This document shows positions 44,024 through 53,081 of a stretch of DNA of 64,000 bases, one piece after another. A model generated the notes under the pieces. The model was given only the letters and a program-made list of their open reading frames with translations. It searched no databases and was not told where the DNA came from. How positions within the stretch are numbered: position 1 is the first letter of the stretch; each line of letters opens with the position of its first letter. A program made the translations under genes and the position numbers. Origin of the DNA: Xanthomonas cucurbitae (GTDB taxonomy: Bacteria > Pseudomonadota > Gammaproteobacteria > Xanthomonadales > Xanthomonadaceae); assembly GCF_002939885.1 (NCBI RefSeq), contig NZ_MDED01000016.1, positions 39,734 to 103,733 of the forward strand. The letters run 5' to 3'.

Positions 44024-44256
44024 GGCGCAGCGAACGGGCAGTGCGGCAAAGGAGCGCGCATCGTACCCTGCCGATTTCCTCGGCAACCCTGGCCACACCC
44101 ATCCTGCCGGACCGGACAGGCGTGCCGGAGCCAGCCCGCTCGCATCCTCGCAGACCGCCACGCCGGCAATGTACGCTGGCGCCAGCGGAGATCGCGGCGC
44201 CAGCGCGCGCGGCAAGTGTTTGCGCGTGCGCTGGCTATCGACCGTGGCGCGTGGCG

Positions 44257-46320
44257 TTACAGTTTCATGTTCACGCCGATGAAGACCTGCCGCCCGGCAC
44301 CCGGGGAGTACATCGGCTGCGGCTGCGCCTGGAAAAAGCTGTCGTACCAGACATACTCGTATAGGCGACCGGTGAGGTTGCGCAGCTGCAGGTCCAGGCT
44401 CCACGCCGGGTTGACCTGGTAGCGCGCCGTGAAATCCAGCGTGGCCATGCTGCCGAACTTGCCGGCCACGTTGCGCTCTTCCAGGTAGTAATCGCTTTGC
44501 GCACGACCTTGCAACCCAAGCTTCAACGCATCGCTCGCCTGGTAGTCCAGGCCAATGTTGCTGATACGGCGCGGCGTGGCGATCACCTCGTTGCCTTCGA
44601 GCGACACGCTGGCATCGCGTGCGTCCCGCGCAATCTTCGCTTCCTGGTAGGCATGCGATGCCCACACCGTCCACGCCTCGCCCAGCTTGGCGTTGATCTG
44701 CGCATCCACGCCCCGGCGGCGGGTCTTTCCCAGCACCACGTTGGTGCCCGTGGCGGGCATGTTGGAAATCTCGTTGGCTGCGTCCTGCTGCCAGACCGCC
44801 AGGCGCGCCTGGCTGCCGGCGAACGGGCTGAACTTCATGCCCAGCTCCATGCCGGTGTTGGTGGAAGGCCCGATCGCAGCCTGCCCCGGGGTCAGATAGG
44901 CCGGCGCGGTGGACCCGGTGAGCACCTGGAAGGTGCGGCCCCAGTTGGCGTAGACGTTGGTGCGTTCGGTGAACGCGTATACCACGCTGAGCTTGGGCTG
45001 CTCGATCGTGCCGTAGCGCTGCAGCGGCCCGCGCACACCACCAGGCAGCAGGGTGTCGCCATCGAAGCGATCCACGCGGTAGGCGGGCACGATCTTCAGC
45101 GCCTCGATCGGCTGGTAGATCGCCTGCACGTACGCGCCCCAATTGTCGAACGTGTACTGGTCGTCGTTCTGGATCCGCGCCGGAGGCGCAGTGAAGTCGG
45201 TTGGCTCGCTGTAGGCAAACCGCAGGCGCTGGTAGCGGTTGTCCTGATGCTCGTAATTCAGTCCAGCCTCCACGATCACCTGTGCATTGGCATGCCAGGT
45301 CAAGGTGTTGAGCATGCCTACCTGCGACTCGTCCCAGATCCGCCGCTGCCGTGGCGCATTGCCGGTCGGCAGGCCGCTGAAGGTCACTCGGCGGTCGTCT
45401 TCGTAGTCGTTGTAGTACAGCTTGGTGCCGAAGAACACTGCATCGCTGAGCCTCATGTCCAGATGCACGCCCACCTGGCGCATGTCGCGGTCGCCGCCGT
45501 CGTTCAAGTTGCGCCGCTGCGACTGGCGCCGGTCCATGCGTAGCTCCTCGGCGGTCACAAAGCCCGGCTCGTCGGCCTCATTGTGGTAGACGCGCGCGGT
45601 CAGGCCGATGCGCATGCCATCGTCCAGATTGCCGAAATACCACTTGCCGCCCAGCGAATACTTGCTGGAGCTATCGTGCGTCCGATAGCCATCGGACCCC
45701 TGCACGCCCAGGAAATAGTTCTGTGCGAAGCCATCGCGTTCGCGCCCCAGCGCGAACTGCGCATCGCGGGTGTTGAAGCTGCCATAGGACAGGCGCGCGT
45801 CGGTGTAATTGCCGCCCTGGCGGGTGCCGAAATTGACGTTGCCACCGATGTTGTGCAGGCCGTAACGCGGATCGTTGGTCCCGCGCACCACTTCGATATA
45901 GCTGATCTCCAGCGGGAACAGCATGTCGATGAAGCGCTGGTTGCCGCTGTTGACGTTGCTGGGAATACCGTCGATCAAGGTCTTGATGGCGTTGATGTAG
46001 CCTTCGCCGTTGAAGGCGCGGAAGCTGACCTTGCCCGACTCGTTGCCCTGCCGGGTCTCGGTGAGCTGGATGCCCGGCATCTGCCCAAGCAACTCCCAAC
46101 TCTGCGACACGTTCTTGTCCTCGATCTCATCGGTGCCAAGCACGTCCACCGACGTGAACACCTGATGGGAAGCAAGTTGACCATCGGCGTGATGGTGCAC
46201 ATCCACCTTGCCCAGGGTCAGTGCCGAATCCGACGACTGCGCGCGTGATTCCAAGGGGAACAGGATGGTGGCCAGGGAAGCTGCCAGAACATGGGTCAAC
46301 GACAAGGACGAACGGATCAC
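44257..46320 (-). CDS. TonB-dependent receptor (siderophore or metal type)
   Basis: A 687-residue receptor. The signal peptide is residues 1-27 (LAASLATILFPLESRA). A short segment LGKVDVHHHADGQ precedes the plug, with a His-rich stretch unusual at the TonB box. The plug contains WELLGQMPGIQLTETRQGNES, FRAFNGEGYINAIKTLIDGIP and RYGLHNIGGNVNFGTRQG; the barrel ends in the aromatic strand VFIGVNMKL. It begins with GTG at 46320. A sequence very close to the Zur box consensus overlaps the promoter, suggesting zinc-repressed expression and a zinc or metallophore cargo; a ferric-siderophore role is the alternative. Confidence 0.88.
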   Translation of the reverse strand: MIRSSLSLTHVLAASLATILFPLESRAQSSDSALTLGKVDVHHHADGQLASHQVFTSVDVLGTDEIEDKNVSQSWELLGQMPGIQLTETRQGNESGKVSFRAFNGEGYINAIKTLIDGIPSNVNSGNQRFIDMLFPLEISYIEVVRGTNDPRYGLHNIGGNVNFGTRQGGNYTDARLSYGSFNTRDAQFALGRERDGFAQNYFLGVQGSDGYRTHDSSSKYSLGGKWYFGNLDDGMRIGLTARVYHNEADEPGFVTAEELRMDRRQSQRRNLNDGGDRDMRQVGVHLDMRLSDAVFFGTKLYYNDYEDDRRVTFSGLPTGNAPRQRRIWDESQVGMLNTLTWHANAQVIVEAGLNYEHQDNRYQRLRFAYSEPTDFTAPPARIQNDDQYTFDNWGAYVQAIYQPIEALKIVPAYRVDRFDGDTLLPGGVRGPLQRYGTIEQPKLSVVYAFTERTNVYANWGRTFQVLTGSTAPAYLTPGQAAIGPSTNTGMELGMKFSPFAGSQARLAVWQQDAANEISNMPATGTNVVLGKTRRRGVDAQINAKLGEAWTVWASHAYQEAKIARDARDASVSLEGNEVIATPRRISNIGLDYQASDALKLGLQGRAQSDYYLEERNVAGKFGSMATLDFTARYQVNPAWSLDLQLRNLTGRLYEYVWYDSFFQAQPQPMYSPGAGRQVFIGVNMKL

Positions 46321-46344
46321 GGCAGCTGCAATCTATGGGTAAGG

Positions 46345-46363
46345 GATGGAATATTATAACATT
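46345..46363 (-). promoter_or_regulatory. Zur-box-like operator
   Basis: Read on the minus strand, AATGTTATAATATTCCATC matches the gammaproteobacterial Zur consensus AATGTTATAATATAACATT at 16 of 19 positions. It starts 25 bp upstream of the receptor start, over the expected promoter. The region is far more AT-rich than its surroundings. The match to Fur consensus is poorer. Confidence 0.6.
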
Positions 46364-46751
46364 ATTGCAACGCTGACACAGTGTGGCATCCACCGCGCGG
46401 GGAAGATGCAGAGTGCAGGCGGGCTGGCATGGCAGGCCAGACCCTGCAACCGCTGCGCAAAGCCCGCAGGTACCCGTTCAAAGGCGTCTGCACAGGAGCG
46501 GCCTGATCCGGATGGTGCTCAGGTGCTGCGACTCTCCAACTGTGATGCCGCGCGAGCACTGCTACCTACTGATTTCTGAGAGGCATTACGGCGCAAACAG
46601 GCGACCTCAAGCGCTTGCATGCAGATGCACGCAGCGTGCGCGAATGCCCGTGGCCCAAGGATTTATGCGATCCGCATTGCAGTGAAATAGCCAGCGCGCT
46701 GACAAAGCCTGTTTCAGCGATTATGTTTGACGCTGGAACGGGGGTTCTCGC
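46364..46751. other. Intergenic region without a recognised gene
   Basis: About 390 bp between the divergent receptor and nuclease genes. Short frames occur but none has family features. The left end holds the receptor promoter; the right end, with an ACGCTGGAACGGGGG stretch near 46735, must hold the ribosome site of the nuclease gene. Confidence 0.45.
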
Positions 46752-47588
46752 ATGGGACGCAGAAAGCAACAAAACGGATTCGAAGCGTTGACCGCATTGC
46801 CGTGGCCAGTTGGTCTGGCTGCTGGAATCATTGCGTATTTCGCGGTCCGCCACGGCATTGGCTGGTGGCTGTCGCAGCACGGCGGGATGCTCTCGCAGGG
46901 CATTGCCCAACAATCGGCCAGCCTGTTCGCCCCATTGGCGTGGATGCTGCTCGGCCTCTGCTGGCTGGCCGCGCTGTGCTCCTACCTGGGCACCTGCCAG
47001 CGGCGTCGCTTTCTGGAAACCCGCACAACGCTGGAAAGCCTGGCCGCTGGCGGCTGGCGCCAGTTCGAACAACTGGTCGGCGAAGCGTTCCGCCGCCAGG
47101 GCTACAACGTCGAAGAAACCGGCCTGGGCGGCCCGGACGGCGGCATTGACCTGATCCTGCGCAAGGACGGCCGCCGCACGCTGGTGCAATGCAAACAGTG
47201 GAAACGCCAGCAAGTCGGCGTCAGCGTCGCGCGCGAAATGTACGGCCTGCTCGCCCATCACCAGGCCCACGCAGTCAAGATTGTCTGTGTCGGTCGCTAG
47301 ACGAAGGATGCGGAGCGCTTTGCCGAAGGCAAGCCGATTGAACTGATTGGCGGTGAGCAGTTGTTGGACATGATCCGAGCGGTGCAGCAACACGCCACAG
47401 CGCAACCGACGGCACCATCTGAGCGTATCGAGCCTGCCTTTGCTTCACCCGATTCCACTGCCTTCGCGGCCGCTACCATCCCAAGCTGCCCGCGCTGCCG
47501 CAGCGCGCTTGTGCAGAGAAGGAACCGGCGCACTGGCGAGAGCTTCCTGGGCTGTAGCCAGTTTCCGAAGTGTAGAGGAGCGGCGTGA
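46752..47588 (+). pseudogene. Membrane-anchored Mrr-like restriction endonuclease, interrupted by a stop codon
   Basis: The first 182 codons encode two helices (about 20-36 and 62-82) and a Mrr_cat nuclease domain: FEQLVGEAFRRQGYNVEETG, catalytic Asp in GGPDGGIDL and Gln-x-Lys in VQCKQWKR. At 47298-47300 a TAG ends translation after VCVGR. The same frame then continues without break as TKDAERFAEGKPIELIGG and a topoisomerase-type zinc ribbon, CPRCRSALVQRR...FLGCSQFPKCRG, to 47588. Removal of the TAG would restore the usual 'FTxDAxxFA' segment. Family members attack foreign DNA, so this may be an inactivated defence gene; a truncated 182-residue product is also possible. Confidence 0.8.
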
Positions 47589-47901
47589 GTGAATCTGACA
47601 TCCGGCTATCGTGACGAGGATTTCCTCCAGCGCAAGATCATCGCCTGCTTCCTGCCGCCGCTGCCTGCAAAGGTTTGATTACACCCACAGTGATTCGCGA
47701 AGAACCAGAATAATTGATTACTCGGTTGTGTTGGCTTTCCTGAGTGAGCGGATTGGTGGCGCCTAGCTTCGTTTGATGCGGCGCATCTTCGTTGCAAAGT
47801 AAATCAAGAAGGTAGATCTATTATATGCTGATCGGCTTGATCCCAATATTCTGCAGAAAATGCCAATTACTCAGCTTGTACGTCGACAAGCAAAGCAAAA
47901 A

Positions 47902-48702
47902 ATGTCCAGACTCTTCAGCTACGCCCTGGTCGTCGTAAGCGTATTGACGTTCTTTACATCTGGCTCTGCACTGGCTATTGATCCAGCTCGGCTCCATCAG
48001 CCTGTTGTTGGCGGCACGGTTTTGACAATGAGCCTTGGCAACGAATGTACTGCCGGCCTTGTGCTCAAGCAAAAGGGTTTTCTTGCCAACTTGACCCCAT
48101 ATAGGCGAGCTGTGAGATTCGTTCTGACCGCAGGACACTGTGGTGATTACAATAGCGCAGTCTCGGTCAGAGGATCGGACCTTGGCTATGTTTCTTGGAA
48201 GTCGAATGTTTCAGATCTTGAATTGATCCGTGTGGAGCCGGTCAACCATAGTTATCGGTATTGCTCTGCGCCATCAACTGGACTTACCTGCTCAGTTGTT
48301 TCGAGGTATGAGCCGCGTGCATTAGGAAAAGTTTTACTCTCGCGAGCAGCTCTCTACCGCTCGCGAGAAGAGGGGCTTGCTTCGATAGCAGTGAGCGGGC
48401 ATGCCCCCGCATCCCCGACCGAACGATTCTGCACAAGCGGTAGAACGACTGACGTGATGTGCTACTGGACGGATGCGCGAATTCCTGCGGGAAAGACCAT
48501 TACTGCCGGACTGCTCGGCGCAACGGCCGACTTTGGCGACCTCATAGGTCCAGGTGATTCCGGGGGACCAGTGGTTAATGCGTCAGGCGTTATGCATGGA
48601 ATCATAAAGGGTAATTCGGCGGATTTTAATATGCTGCTGTATACCTCTACTGCCCAGTTTTTTCATGAGCAGCCTGACTATGAGATTGCACCACCCAACT
48701 GA
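47902..48702 (+). CDS. Secreted trypsin-like serine protease (S1)
   Basis: About 266 residues. Signal peptide at the N terminus (SRLFSYALVVVSVLTFFTSGSALA). The S1 triad is visible: His79 in LTAGHCGDY, Asp in SDLELIRVE, and the nucleophile in GPGDSGGPVV. The His-Cys pairing and FCTSG and MCYWT cysteines are consistent with an exported enzyme. The ATG at 47902 fits a normal signal peptide; an earlier ATG at 47860 would add 14 residues. GC and codon use are lower than in neighbours, a sign of horizontal transfer. Substrate unknown; it could be a secreted virulence or competition factor. Confidence 0.83.
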   Translation: MSRLFSYALVVVSVLTFFTSGSALAIDPARLHQPVVGGTVLTMSLGNECTAGLVLKQKGFLANLTPYRRAVRFVLTAGHCGDYNSAVSVRGSDLGYVSWKSNVSDLELIRVEPVNHSYRYCSAPSTGLTCSVVSRYEPRALGKVLLSRAALYRSREEGLASIAVSGHAPASPTERFCTSGRTTDVMCYWTDARIPAGKTITAGLLGATADFGDLIGPGDSGGPVVNASGVMHGIIKGNSADFNMLLYTSTAQFFHEQPDYEIAPPN

Positions 48703-49022
48703 TTCCGCGAGTCGGTAAGCATCAGGGTCAGGTTCTTAGGTATCCCCACGTTTTACAGCACCAACGTCATCTGCGTGCGCACTGCGTCGGGCAGTGTGCG
48801 TAAGCGTTCTAGCCAGCGTGAGACCGGTTCCATTGGCCAGCGCCTGACCAACGCCTCGCGGCCTACACGCAGTGTCGGGTAGAGCTTGCGTGTGCTGTTG
48901 CGGGGCGATAGCCAGTGCGCGATACCGATGGACTCGCAGCCGGGTCCTGCCAGCCAACGGACAGATCACGTCACGCTCGATCACGATCGCTCGACGTGCA
49001 ACGTGCGATTGCCGAGCAGTCT
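48703..49022 (-). pseudogene. Remnant of an unrecognised gene
   Basis: A minus-strand frame ending at the TAA at 48753-48755 encodes SPRNSTRKLYPTLRVG, then REALVRRWPMEPVSRWLERL and RTLPDAVRTQMTLVL without a start codon or upstream domain. It looks like the C-terminal end of a lost protein but no family is recognised. The rest of the 320-bp gap shows nothing else. Confidence 0.3.
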
Positions 49023-49568
49023 TTACGCTTTCAGCAGCTCAGTAATGCTTGCCAGGGGTAGCCAGAGCTTGAGAGGGTCCAACTCCGCACGCTGGAACCC
49101 GAATTTCTCGTAGAAGGGCGCAGCTTCATCTTTGGCGTCCACAAACAATCCGGTGACACCAATGGCGTCACTCACTTGCGCCGCTCGCGTGATGGCTTCC
49201 ATGAGGAGCATCGTGCCGAAACCGCGACCCTTGAGCTGCTGATGGACTGCCAAGCGGCCCAATCGCACGACAGGGACGTTGCGCGGCAGTTTTGAGCCAG
49301 CCGGCCGAAGCTCTGCATTCATTACCTGCGCCGAGGACAAGGTGAAGTATCCGAGGACCGTGGTGTCCACAACGTCCTTGAATCCTACTTCTTGCCAAGC
49401 GTCCAGGGTTCCCGTTTTCGGGATTGCCAAGAACGTACGGCTGATGCCGCGCTCTTGATGCTGTCGCGCCTTTGTGCGCAACCATTCATTCAGATCTTTG
49501 TTGCCGCAGTCGAAATCAGCGCGACTTAGGTGTCCAGCGAACGGTACTACTTCTACTTCCAGTGCCAT
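49023..49568 (-). CDS. GNAT acetyltransferase toxin (TacT-like)
   Basis: A 181-residue GNAT-fold protein. The acetyl-CoA loop is RLAVHQQLKGRGFGTML, and the following helix (EAITRAAQVS) and FYEKFGFQ strand complete the fold. DFDCGNKDLNEWLRTKARQHQE near the N terminus is the mark of TacT/AtaT toxins, which acetylate charged tRNA and block translation. It overlaps the upstream DUF1778 antitoxin gene by 53 bp, the standard order. Toxin activity is inferred from family and context. Confidence 0.88.
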   Translation of the reverse strand: MALEVEVVPFAGHLSRADFDCGNKDLNEWLRTKARQHQERGISRTFLAIPKTGTLDAWQEVGFKDVVDTTVLGYFTLSSAQVMNAELRPAGSKLPRNVPVVRLGRLAVHQQLKGRGFGTMLLMEAITRAAQVSDAIGVTGLFVDAKDEAAPFYEKFGFQRAELDPLKLWLPLASITELLKA

Positions 49569-49845
49569 GGTCTCTTGTCTCCATATGACGTTTCAAGGAG
49601 ACAGCAAGGCGATCGGGGACCGGCTTCGGGTTGTCGAGTGCATCCAGAAACATCTTCGTATCTTTCTGGCTCAGTCGAATGATCGAGTGCTCTTCGATAA
49701 TTCTTTCAGCTTCCCGCAGCGCGGCTTGGGCGACGAATTGATTCGTCGTTGTTGCCGTCATCTCAGCTGCCTGTTCAATTGCTTGCTGCGCGTAAGCGGT
49801 GACTCGGGTGGTGATTCTTGCCCGGTCATTACTGGTCGCGTGCAT
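49516..49845 (-). CDS. DUF1778 antitoxin (TacA-like)
   Basis: A 109-residue protein of the DUF1778 ribbon-helix-helix antitoxins. The N-terminal RITTRVTAYAQQAIEQAAEMTATTTNQFVAQAALREAE is the RHH domain, and ERIIEEHSIIRLSQKDTKMFLDALDNPKPVPDRL is the toxin-binding arm. It overlaps the acetyltransferase gene, and the pair should be autoregulated from the region right of 49845. Confidence 0.9.
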   Translation of the reverse strand: MHATSNDRARITTRVTAYAQQAIEQAAEMTATTTNQFVAQAALREAERIIEEHSIIRLSQKDTKMFLDALDNPKPVPDRLAVSLKRHMETRDHGTGSRSSTVRWTPKSR

Positions 49846-50444
49846 AGGTAACTCCTAATATTCATTTCATATTTGCCGTTGCTGGCCGAGCCGTAGGCTT
49901 GGTCGGAGTTCGGCGTCTGTGTGGGCTGATCGTGCCTACTTCATGTTGAGGTCTCCTGTACTGGTGGCTGCACTGTAATTGCTCTGGTGCCAAAATGGCA
50001 ACCATCATTTATCTCATAAAATCACCTTGCGCAACCCTATTGCTTCTTGAATTTATTTTTTGTTCACAAATTGGCTGGCCTTTGAAGTTGGTCATGCCCT
50101 TCCCACGCGGTGAGATGCCCTTCTTCTCAAGTAACAAGGCTGGGGAAAGGGAGGGGTAGACCTACGAGCGTCCAGCCTCCACAGCCGCACGCAATGCGGA
50201 TTATCGGACTATCGCATGGTGTGTGATGCCGCCCTCGGCCTGGATCGTATTGCGGGCAGCAACCGGGCGCTCGGCTGCCGAGCTTTGCGGTCCAGAATCA
50301 CTGCTCGGCTGGGTGCGGCGCTGCCAGCCGGTACAAGGGCCAAGCCTAGTCCCTTCAGTTGGCGTGTTCGACAGCTTCAGATTTTGACTTCCCCCACATC
50401 TCCGGTACGCCATGCTGCCTCCAGCCTCAACTGGAGAACGCACG
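49846..50444. other. Intergenic region without a recognised gene
   Basis: About 600 bp. The left part has a lower GC content and must include the antitoxin promoter. The right part, GC-rich, has no coding frame with a family motif. The ribosome site CTGGAGAACG lies before the lipoprotein gene. Confidence 0.5.
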
Positions 50445-50777
50445 ATGATGAAGTGGATGGGCACCGCGCTGGCCGCGGCATTACTGGTGAGCGGCTGCGC
50501 CAAGGTGGAGGGCGAGAAGTTCGTCGGCCACTGGGTCAATGTGCAGACGCAGGAAGAGACCATGGACGTCGAGCGCAATGGCGAGACCTTCATGGTCCGC
50601 AGCACTACGCCGAAGTTCTTCAGCCGCAAGCCGCAGACCGAGAGCTACCCGGCGGTCTACAAGGACGGGGCGCTGCAGGTCACCAATGATGGGGAGACTG
50701 TGAACTTCGTCATCGACGAGAGCAACGGCCAACTCAACACCGGCGGCGAGCAGTACCGGCGCGTGCCGGCCAAGTAA
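50445..50777 (+). CDS. Small lipoprotein
   Basis: A 110-residue protein. Signal peptide with lipobox LLVSGC (Cys near residue 18) after MMKWMGTALAAA, so it should be lipidated. The mature part is a beta-rich ~90-residue domain (FVGHWVNVQTQEETMDVERNGETFMVRST) resembling small lipocalin-like or DUF4488-like folds. RBS CTGGAGAAC precedes ATG 50445; ATG 50448 is an alternative. Function unknown. A degraded sequence similar to its 3' end lies near 51846. Confidence 0.72.
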   Translation: MMKWMGTALAAALLVSGCAKVEGEKFVGHWVNVQTQEETMDVERNGETFMVRSTTPKFFSRKPQTESYPAVYKDGALQVTNDGETVNFVIDESNGQLNTGGEQYRRVPAK

Positions 50778-50981
50778 GCGCGTTAAAAACGGGCTACCCC
50801 GGGCTCCAGGGGCGTGTCGATCAGACCGACACGCTTGCGAGGCGGCTGTTGCCGCAGCGCTCTTGTATCGCCGGTCGCATGACGGCCAATGGGTTGACAG
50901 CTTGAATTTGGGTAGACCAACCTTTAGAGTTGTTGGCAAGTGGACTGGGAGTACCCGGTCGGCGTTATAGCCTCGGTGCGA

Positions 50982-51578
50982 TCACCGGGGCTTTTCGCTG
51001 TCTGGGGGTGGGAAAATTTTATAGCCCCAGCCCTCAAAGTCGATCCCGAGCCGCCCCCTTCCCCCTTTGCAGAAGAACTTCTGCCGAAGAATCTCAAACG
51101 CCCGATTCGCGCTTTGCGGACGGATGACAGATAGACCGATGGGGCGCGCGACCAGATCGGCCAGTTGCAAGCCGGACGAATTGGTCTTTTTATCCGCAAA
51201 CACGATGTTGAAGGGTAGCGGGCTCCCCCAGCGGTTGGCTCCATCGCATATCCGCCTGAACTCCAATTCCAGATCGCGATCTTCCTTCTTGCCCCGGCAC
51301 TCCACCACTACATGGGTGGGACAATGGACCTGTCTTTTCTCCCCGAGGAATTCGAACAGCGTTTCCAGGCAAAAGCCCAGCGCCAAATGATAGGGGTTGT
51401 TCTCCAACTGTGATCGCTCGCGTAGGCGAGCCTTGTCGATCACGCAACTGATCAAGATGAAATTGTTGTGATCGATGATCTCGGTCAGCTCCTCCAGGAA
51501 GCCCTGCTTTTGCAATCGGCCGGCAAACCTGAAATCACCTTTTTCCTTGCGGATTTCGTGCTGATGTACTTGCTGTAG
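50982..51578 (-). pseudogene. DUF3800 protein, 5'-truncated
   Basis: The minus-strand frame reads HEIRKEKGDFRFAGRLQKQGFLEELTEII, then DHNNFILISCVIDK and the C-terminal SSGLQLADLVARPIG of DUF3800 proteins. The N-terminal Asp-rich half (with the usual YIDESG motif) is missing, and the frame is closed upstream by a TAA near 51590. A TTG start at 51515 would give 177 residues but lacks the catalytic part. Truncation is clear; whether a product is made is not. Confidence 0.6.
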
Positions 51579-52113
51579 CGATCCGGCAGCTTAGCTTCCG
51601 CTGGGCGGCTCGTTGCGACGGGCTGTGGCCCCTCCAAAGCAAGTGCAAACTGGCCTGCGCGCAACGCAGTATCGGGGCCACTTGATGCGTCCTTGCGTCT
51701 TGCCATGGTCCAGCACCGGTACCTGGAAAGATCAGCACAGCGAACATGTCAAGGACAGTAGGCCGGCGGTGTAGTAGATCGACCTCGGCTCCTTTGAACG
51801 TTCTTGGTACGGTCCCGGGCGGAGCCGATGTAACACTGCCGTCGGGTAGTACCGGCGCGTACCGGCCAGTAAGGCCATCAGCCGCGCTCGTGCCGACCAC
51901 TGGCAGTGGCCGGCGTTCGCACGCTGCCATCGCCTGCCTCAGCGGCCGGCGGAGGGCGCCTGTTCCGGCCCGGCAGTACGATGCCTGTAGCGCCGTTCGT
52001 CGCCTCGCCTGGCGAGTCCTCTGCCATTCCATAGCGTGCAAGCTTTACAGTGCGCAGGCACGCCAGGGTCGTGGCGCTGCCAGCCCAATCAATCCAGTAA
52101 CTACGAGGGTGTC
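51579..52113. other. Low-information region with a decayed duplicate of the lipoprotein 3' end
   Basis: About 535 bp without a credible gene. Bases 51846-51873 (TAGTACCGGCGCGTACCGGC...) repeat the 3' end of the lipoprotein gene (50751-50778) with few differences, so a second copy probably decayed here. Confidence 0.5.
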
Positions 52114-52212
52114 ATGAGCAAGGGGATGGACCAGAAGAAGAACCAGAAGAAGGAGCCGACCAAGACGCTGAAGGAAAAGCGTGCGGCCAAGCAGGAAAAG
52201 AAGGGCAAGTAA
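52114..52212 (+). CDS. Very small lysine-rich protein
   Basis: A 32-residue, strongly basic protein (MSKGMDQKKNQKKEPTKTL, then KEKRAAKQEKKGK). Similar short Lys-rich ORFs are found in other Xanthomonas genomes. The ribosome site ACGAGGGTGTC directly precedes ATG 52114, and a perfect hairpin follows at 52238-52263. Function unknown; nucleic-acid binding is possible. Confidence 0.7.
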   Translation: MSKGMDQKKNQKKEPTKTLKEKRAAKQEKKGK

Positions 52213-52237
52213 GCTGCCCGGGCCGTCAAGCGGCAAA

Positions 52238-52263
52238 CGAGGTCAGGTGCAGGCCTGACCTCG
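52238..52263. terminator. Perfect hairpin, likely terminator of the small basic gene
   Basis: CGAGGTCAGG and CCTGACCTCG are exact complements around TGCAGG. It lies 25 bp after the small gene stop. A U-tract is lacking, so termination strength is uncertain. Confidence 0.6.
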
Positions 52264-52483
52264 CTGCGCAGGCGCGAGGCGCTGAGTGCTGGCTTGCGAG
52301 TTCGGCAGTTCCAGAGTTGCCCATGTACTGGAATGACCTGGGATACCACTATGTATGCTGCCTGCTGCAAGAGCACGCTTCAGTATCGATCATGGCGCTC
52401 TTGCATGAGCGCATGGATCTGACGGTGCATTTCGCTGGCAGGTTATCACTCACGATCCACATCGCGATGGTGTGACTCCCGAC

Positions 52484-52774
52484 TCAAGCCGCCAGCCGCT
52501 TGATCCGTGACGGCAGATCGCCCAGCGCGCGATGCGCTTGTTCCAGTTCGTAGTCGGCTTGCAGGCCCAGCCAGAAGCGCTCGGTGGTTCCCAGCGCTGC
52601 AGCCAGGCGCACGGCGGTGTCGGCGGTGATGCCACGCTTGCCCAGTACGATTTCATTGATGCGGCGCGGCGGCACGCCGGTGGCCCGCGCCAATGCGTTC
52701 TGGCTGATGCCCAGAGGCTCGAGAAACTCCTCAAGCAGAATTTCGCCAGGATGAATGTTGGGTAGGACTGTCAT
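52484..52774 (-). CDS. higA: HigA-type antitoxin
   Basis: A 96-residue antitoxin. NIHPGEILLEEFLEPLGISQNALARATGVPPRRINEIVLGKRGITADTAVRLAAAL is the HigA helix-turn-helix, the last half containing the recognition helix. ATG 52774 gives the family start; a longer frame is possible. It lies 17 bp after the HigB toxin gene, the inverted toxin-first order typical of HigBA. Likely autorepressor at the palindrome 53082-53117. Confidence 0.9.
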   Translation of the reverse strand: MTVLPNIHPGEILLEEFLEPLGISQNALARATGVPPRRINEIVLGKRGITADTAVRLAAALGTTERFWLGLQADYELEQAHRALGDLPSRIKRLAA

Positions 52775-52791
52775 GGACAGATGCCTCGTGC

Positions 52792-53073
52792 TCAGTGGTA
52801 ATCGACTATCTCGACCTCGGCTGCATCGCCTTCCATCCATCGAAAGCAGATGCGCCACTGGTCGTTGATCCGGATGCTGTACTGGCCGCGCCGTGCGCCT
52901 TTCAATGCCTCCAGCCTGTTGGCGGGCGGAATGCGTAAATCGTCAAGGTGCGCGGCAGCGTTGAGCATGCGCAACTTGCGGCGCGCCACCGGCTGGATGT
53001 CGGCCGGCAGCCGGCGGGAGCGCTCACCCAACCAGATCCTTTCGGCTTCCTTGTCGATAAAGCTTCTAATCAT
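52792..53073 (-). CDS. higB: HigB-type toxin (RelE superfamily)
   Basis: A 93-residue protein. SFIDKEAERIWLGERSRRLPADIQPVARRKLRMLNAA, then LEALKGARRGQYSIRINDQWRICFRW, gives the characteristic HigB fold and basic residues. It is a ribosome-dependent mRNA interferase in the family. The gene is first in the operon and 17 bp upstream of HigA. Confidence 0.9.
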   Translation of the reverse strand: MIRSFIDKEAERIWLGERSRRLPADIQPVARRKLRMLNAAAHLDDLRIPPANRLEALKGARRGQYSIRINDQWRICFRWMEGDAAEVEIVDYH

Positions 53074-53081
53074 GACCCAAC

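Noticed and set aside
43130..45142. The 670-codon frame including the pseudouridine synthase as one long protein
   Set aside because: The N-terminal half is antisense to the TonB-dependent receptor; the enzyme begins at 44023.
51485..52117. Frames at 51485-51706 and 51746-52117 as genes
   Set aside because: Arg/Ser/Ala-rich frames without family features, overlapping the decayed DUF3800 and duplicated fragment.
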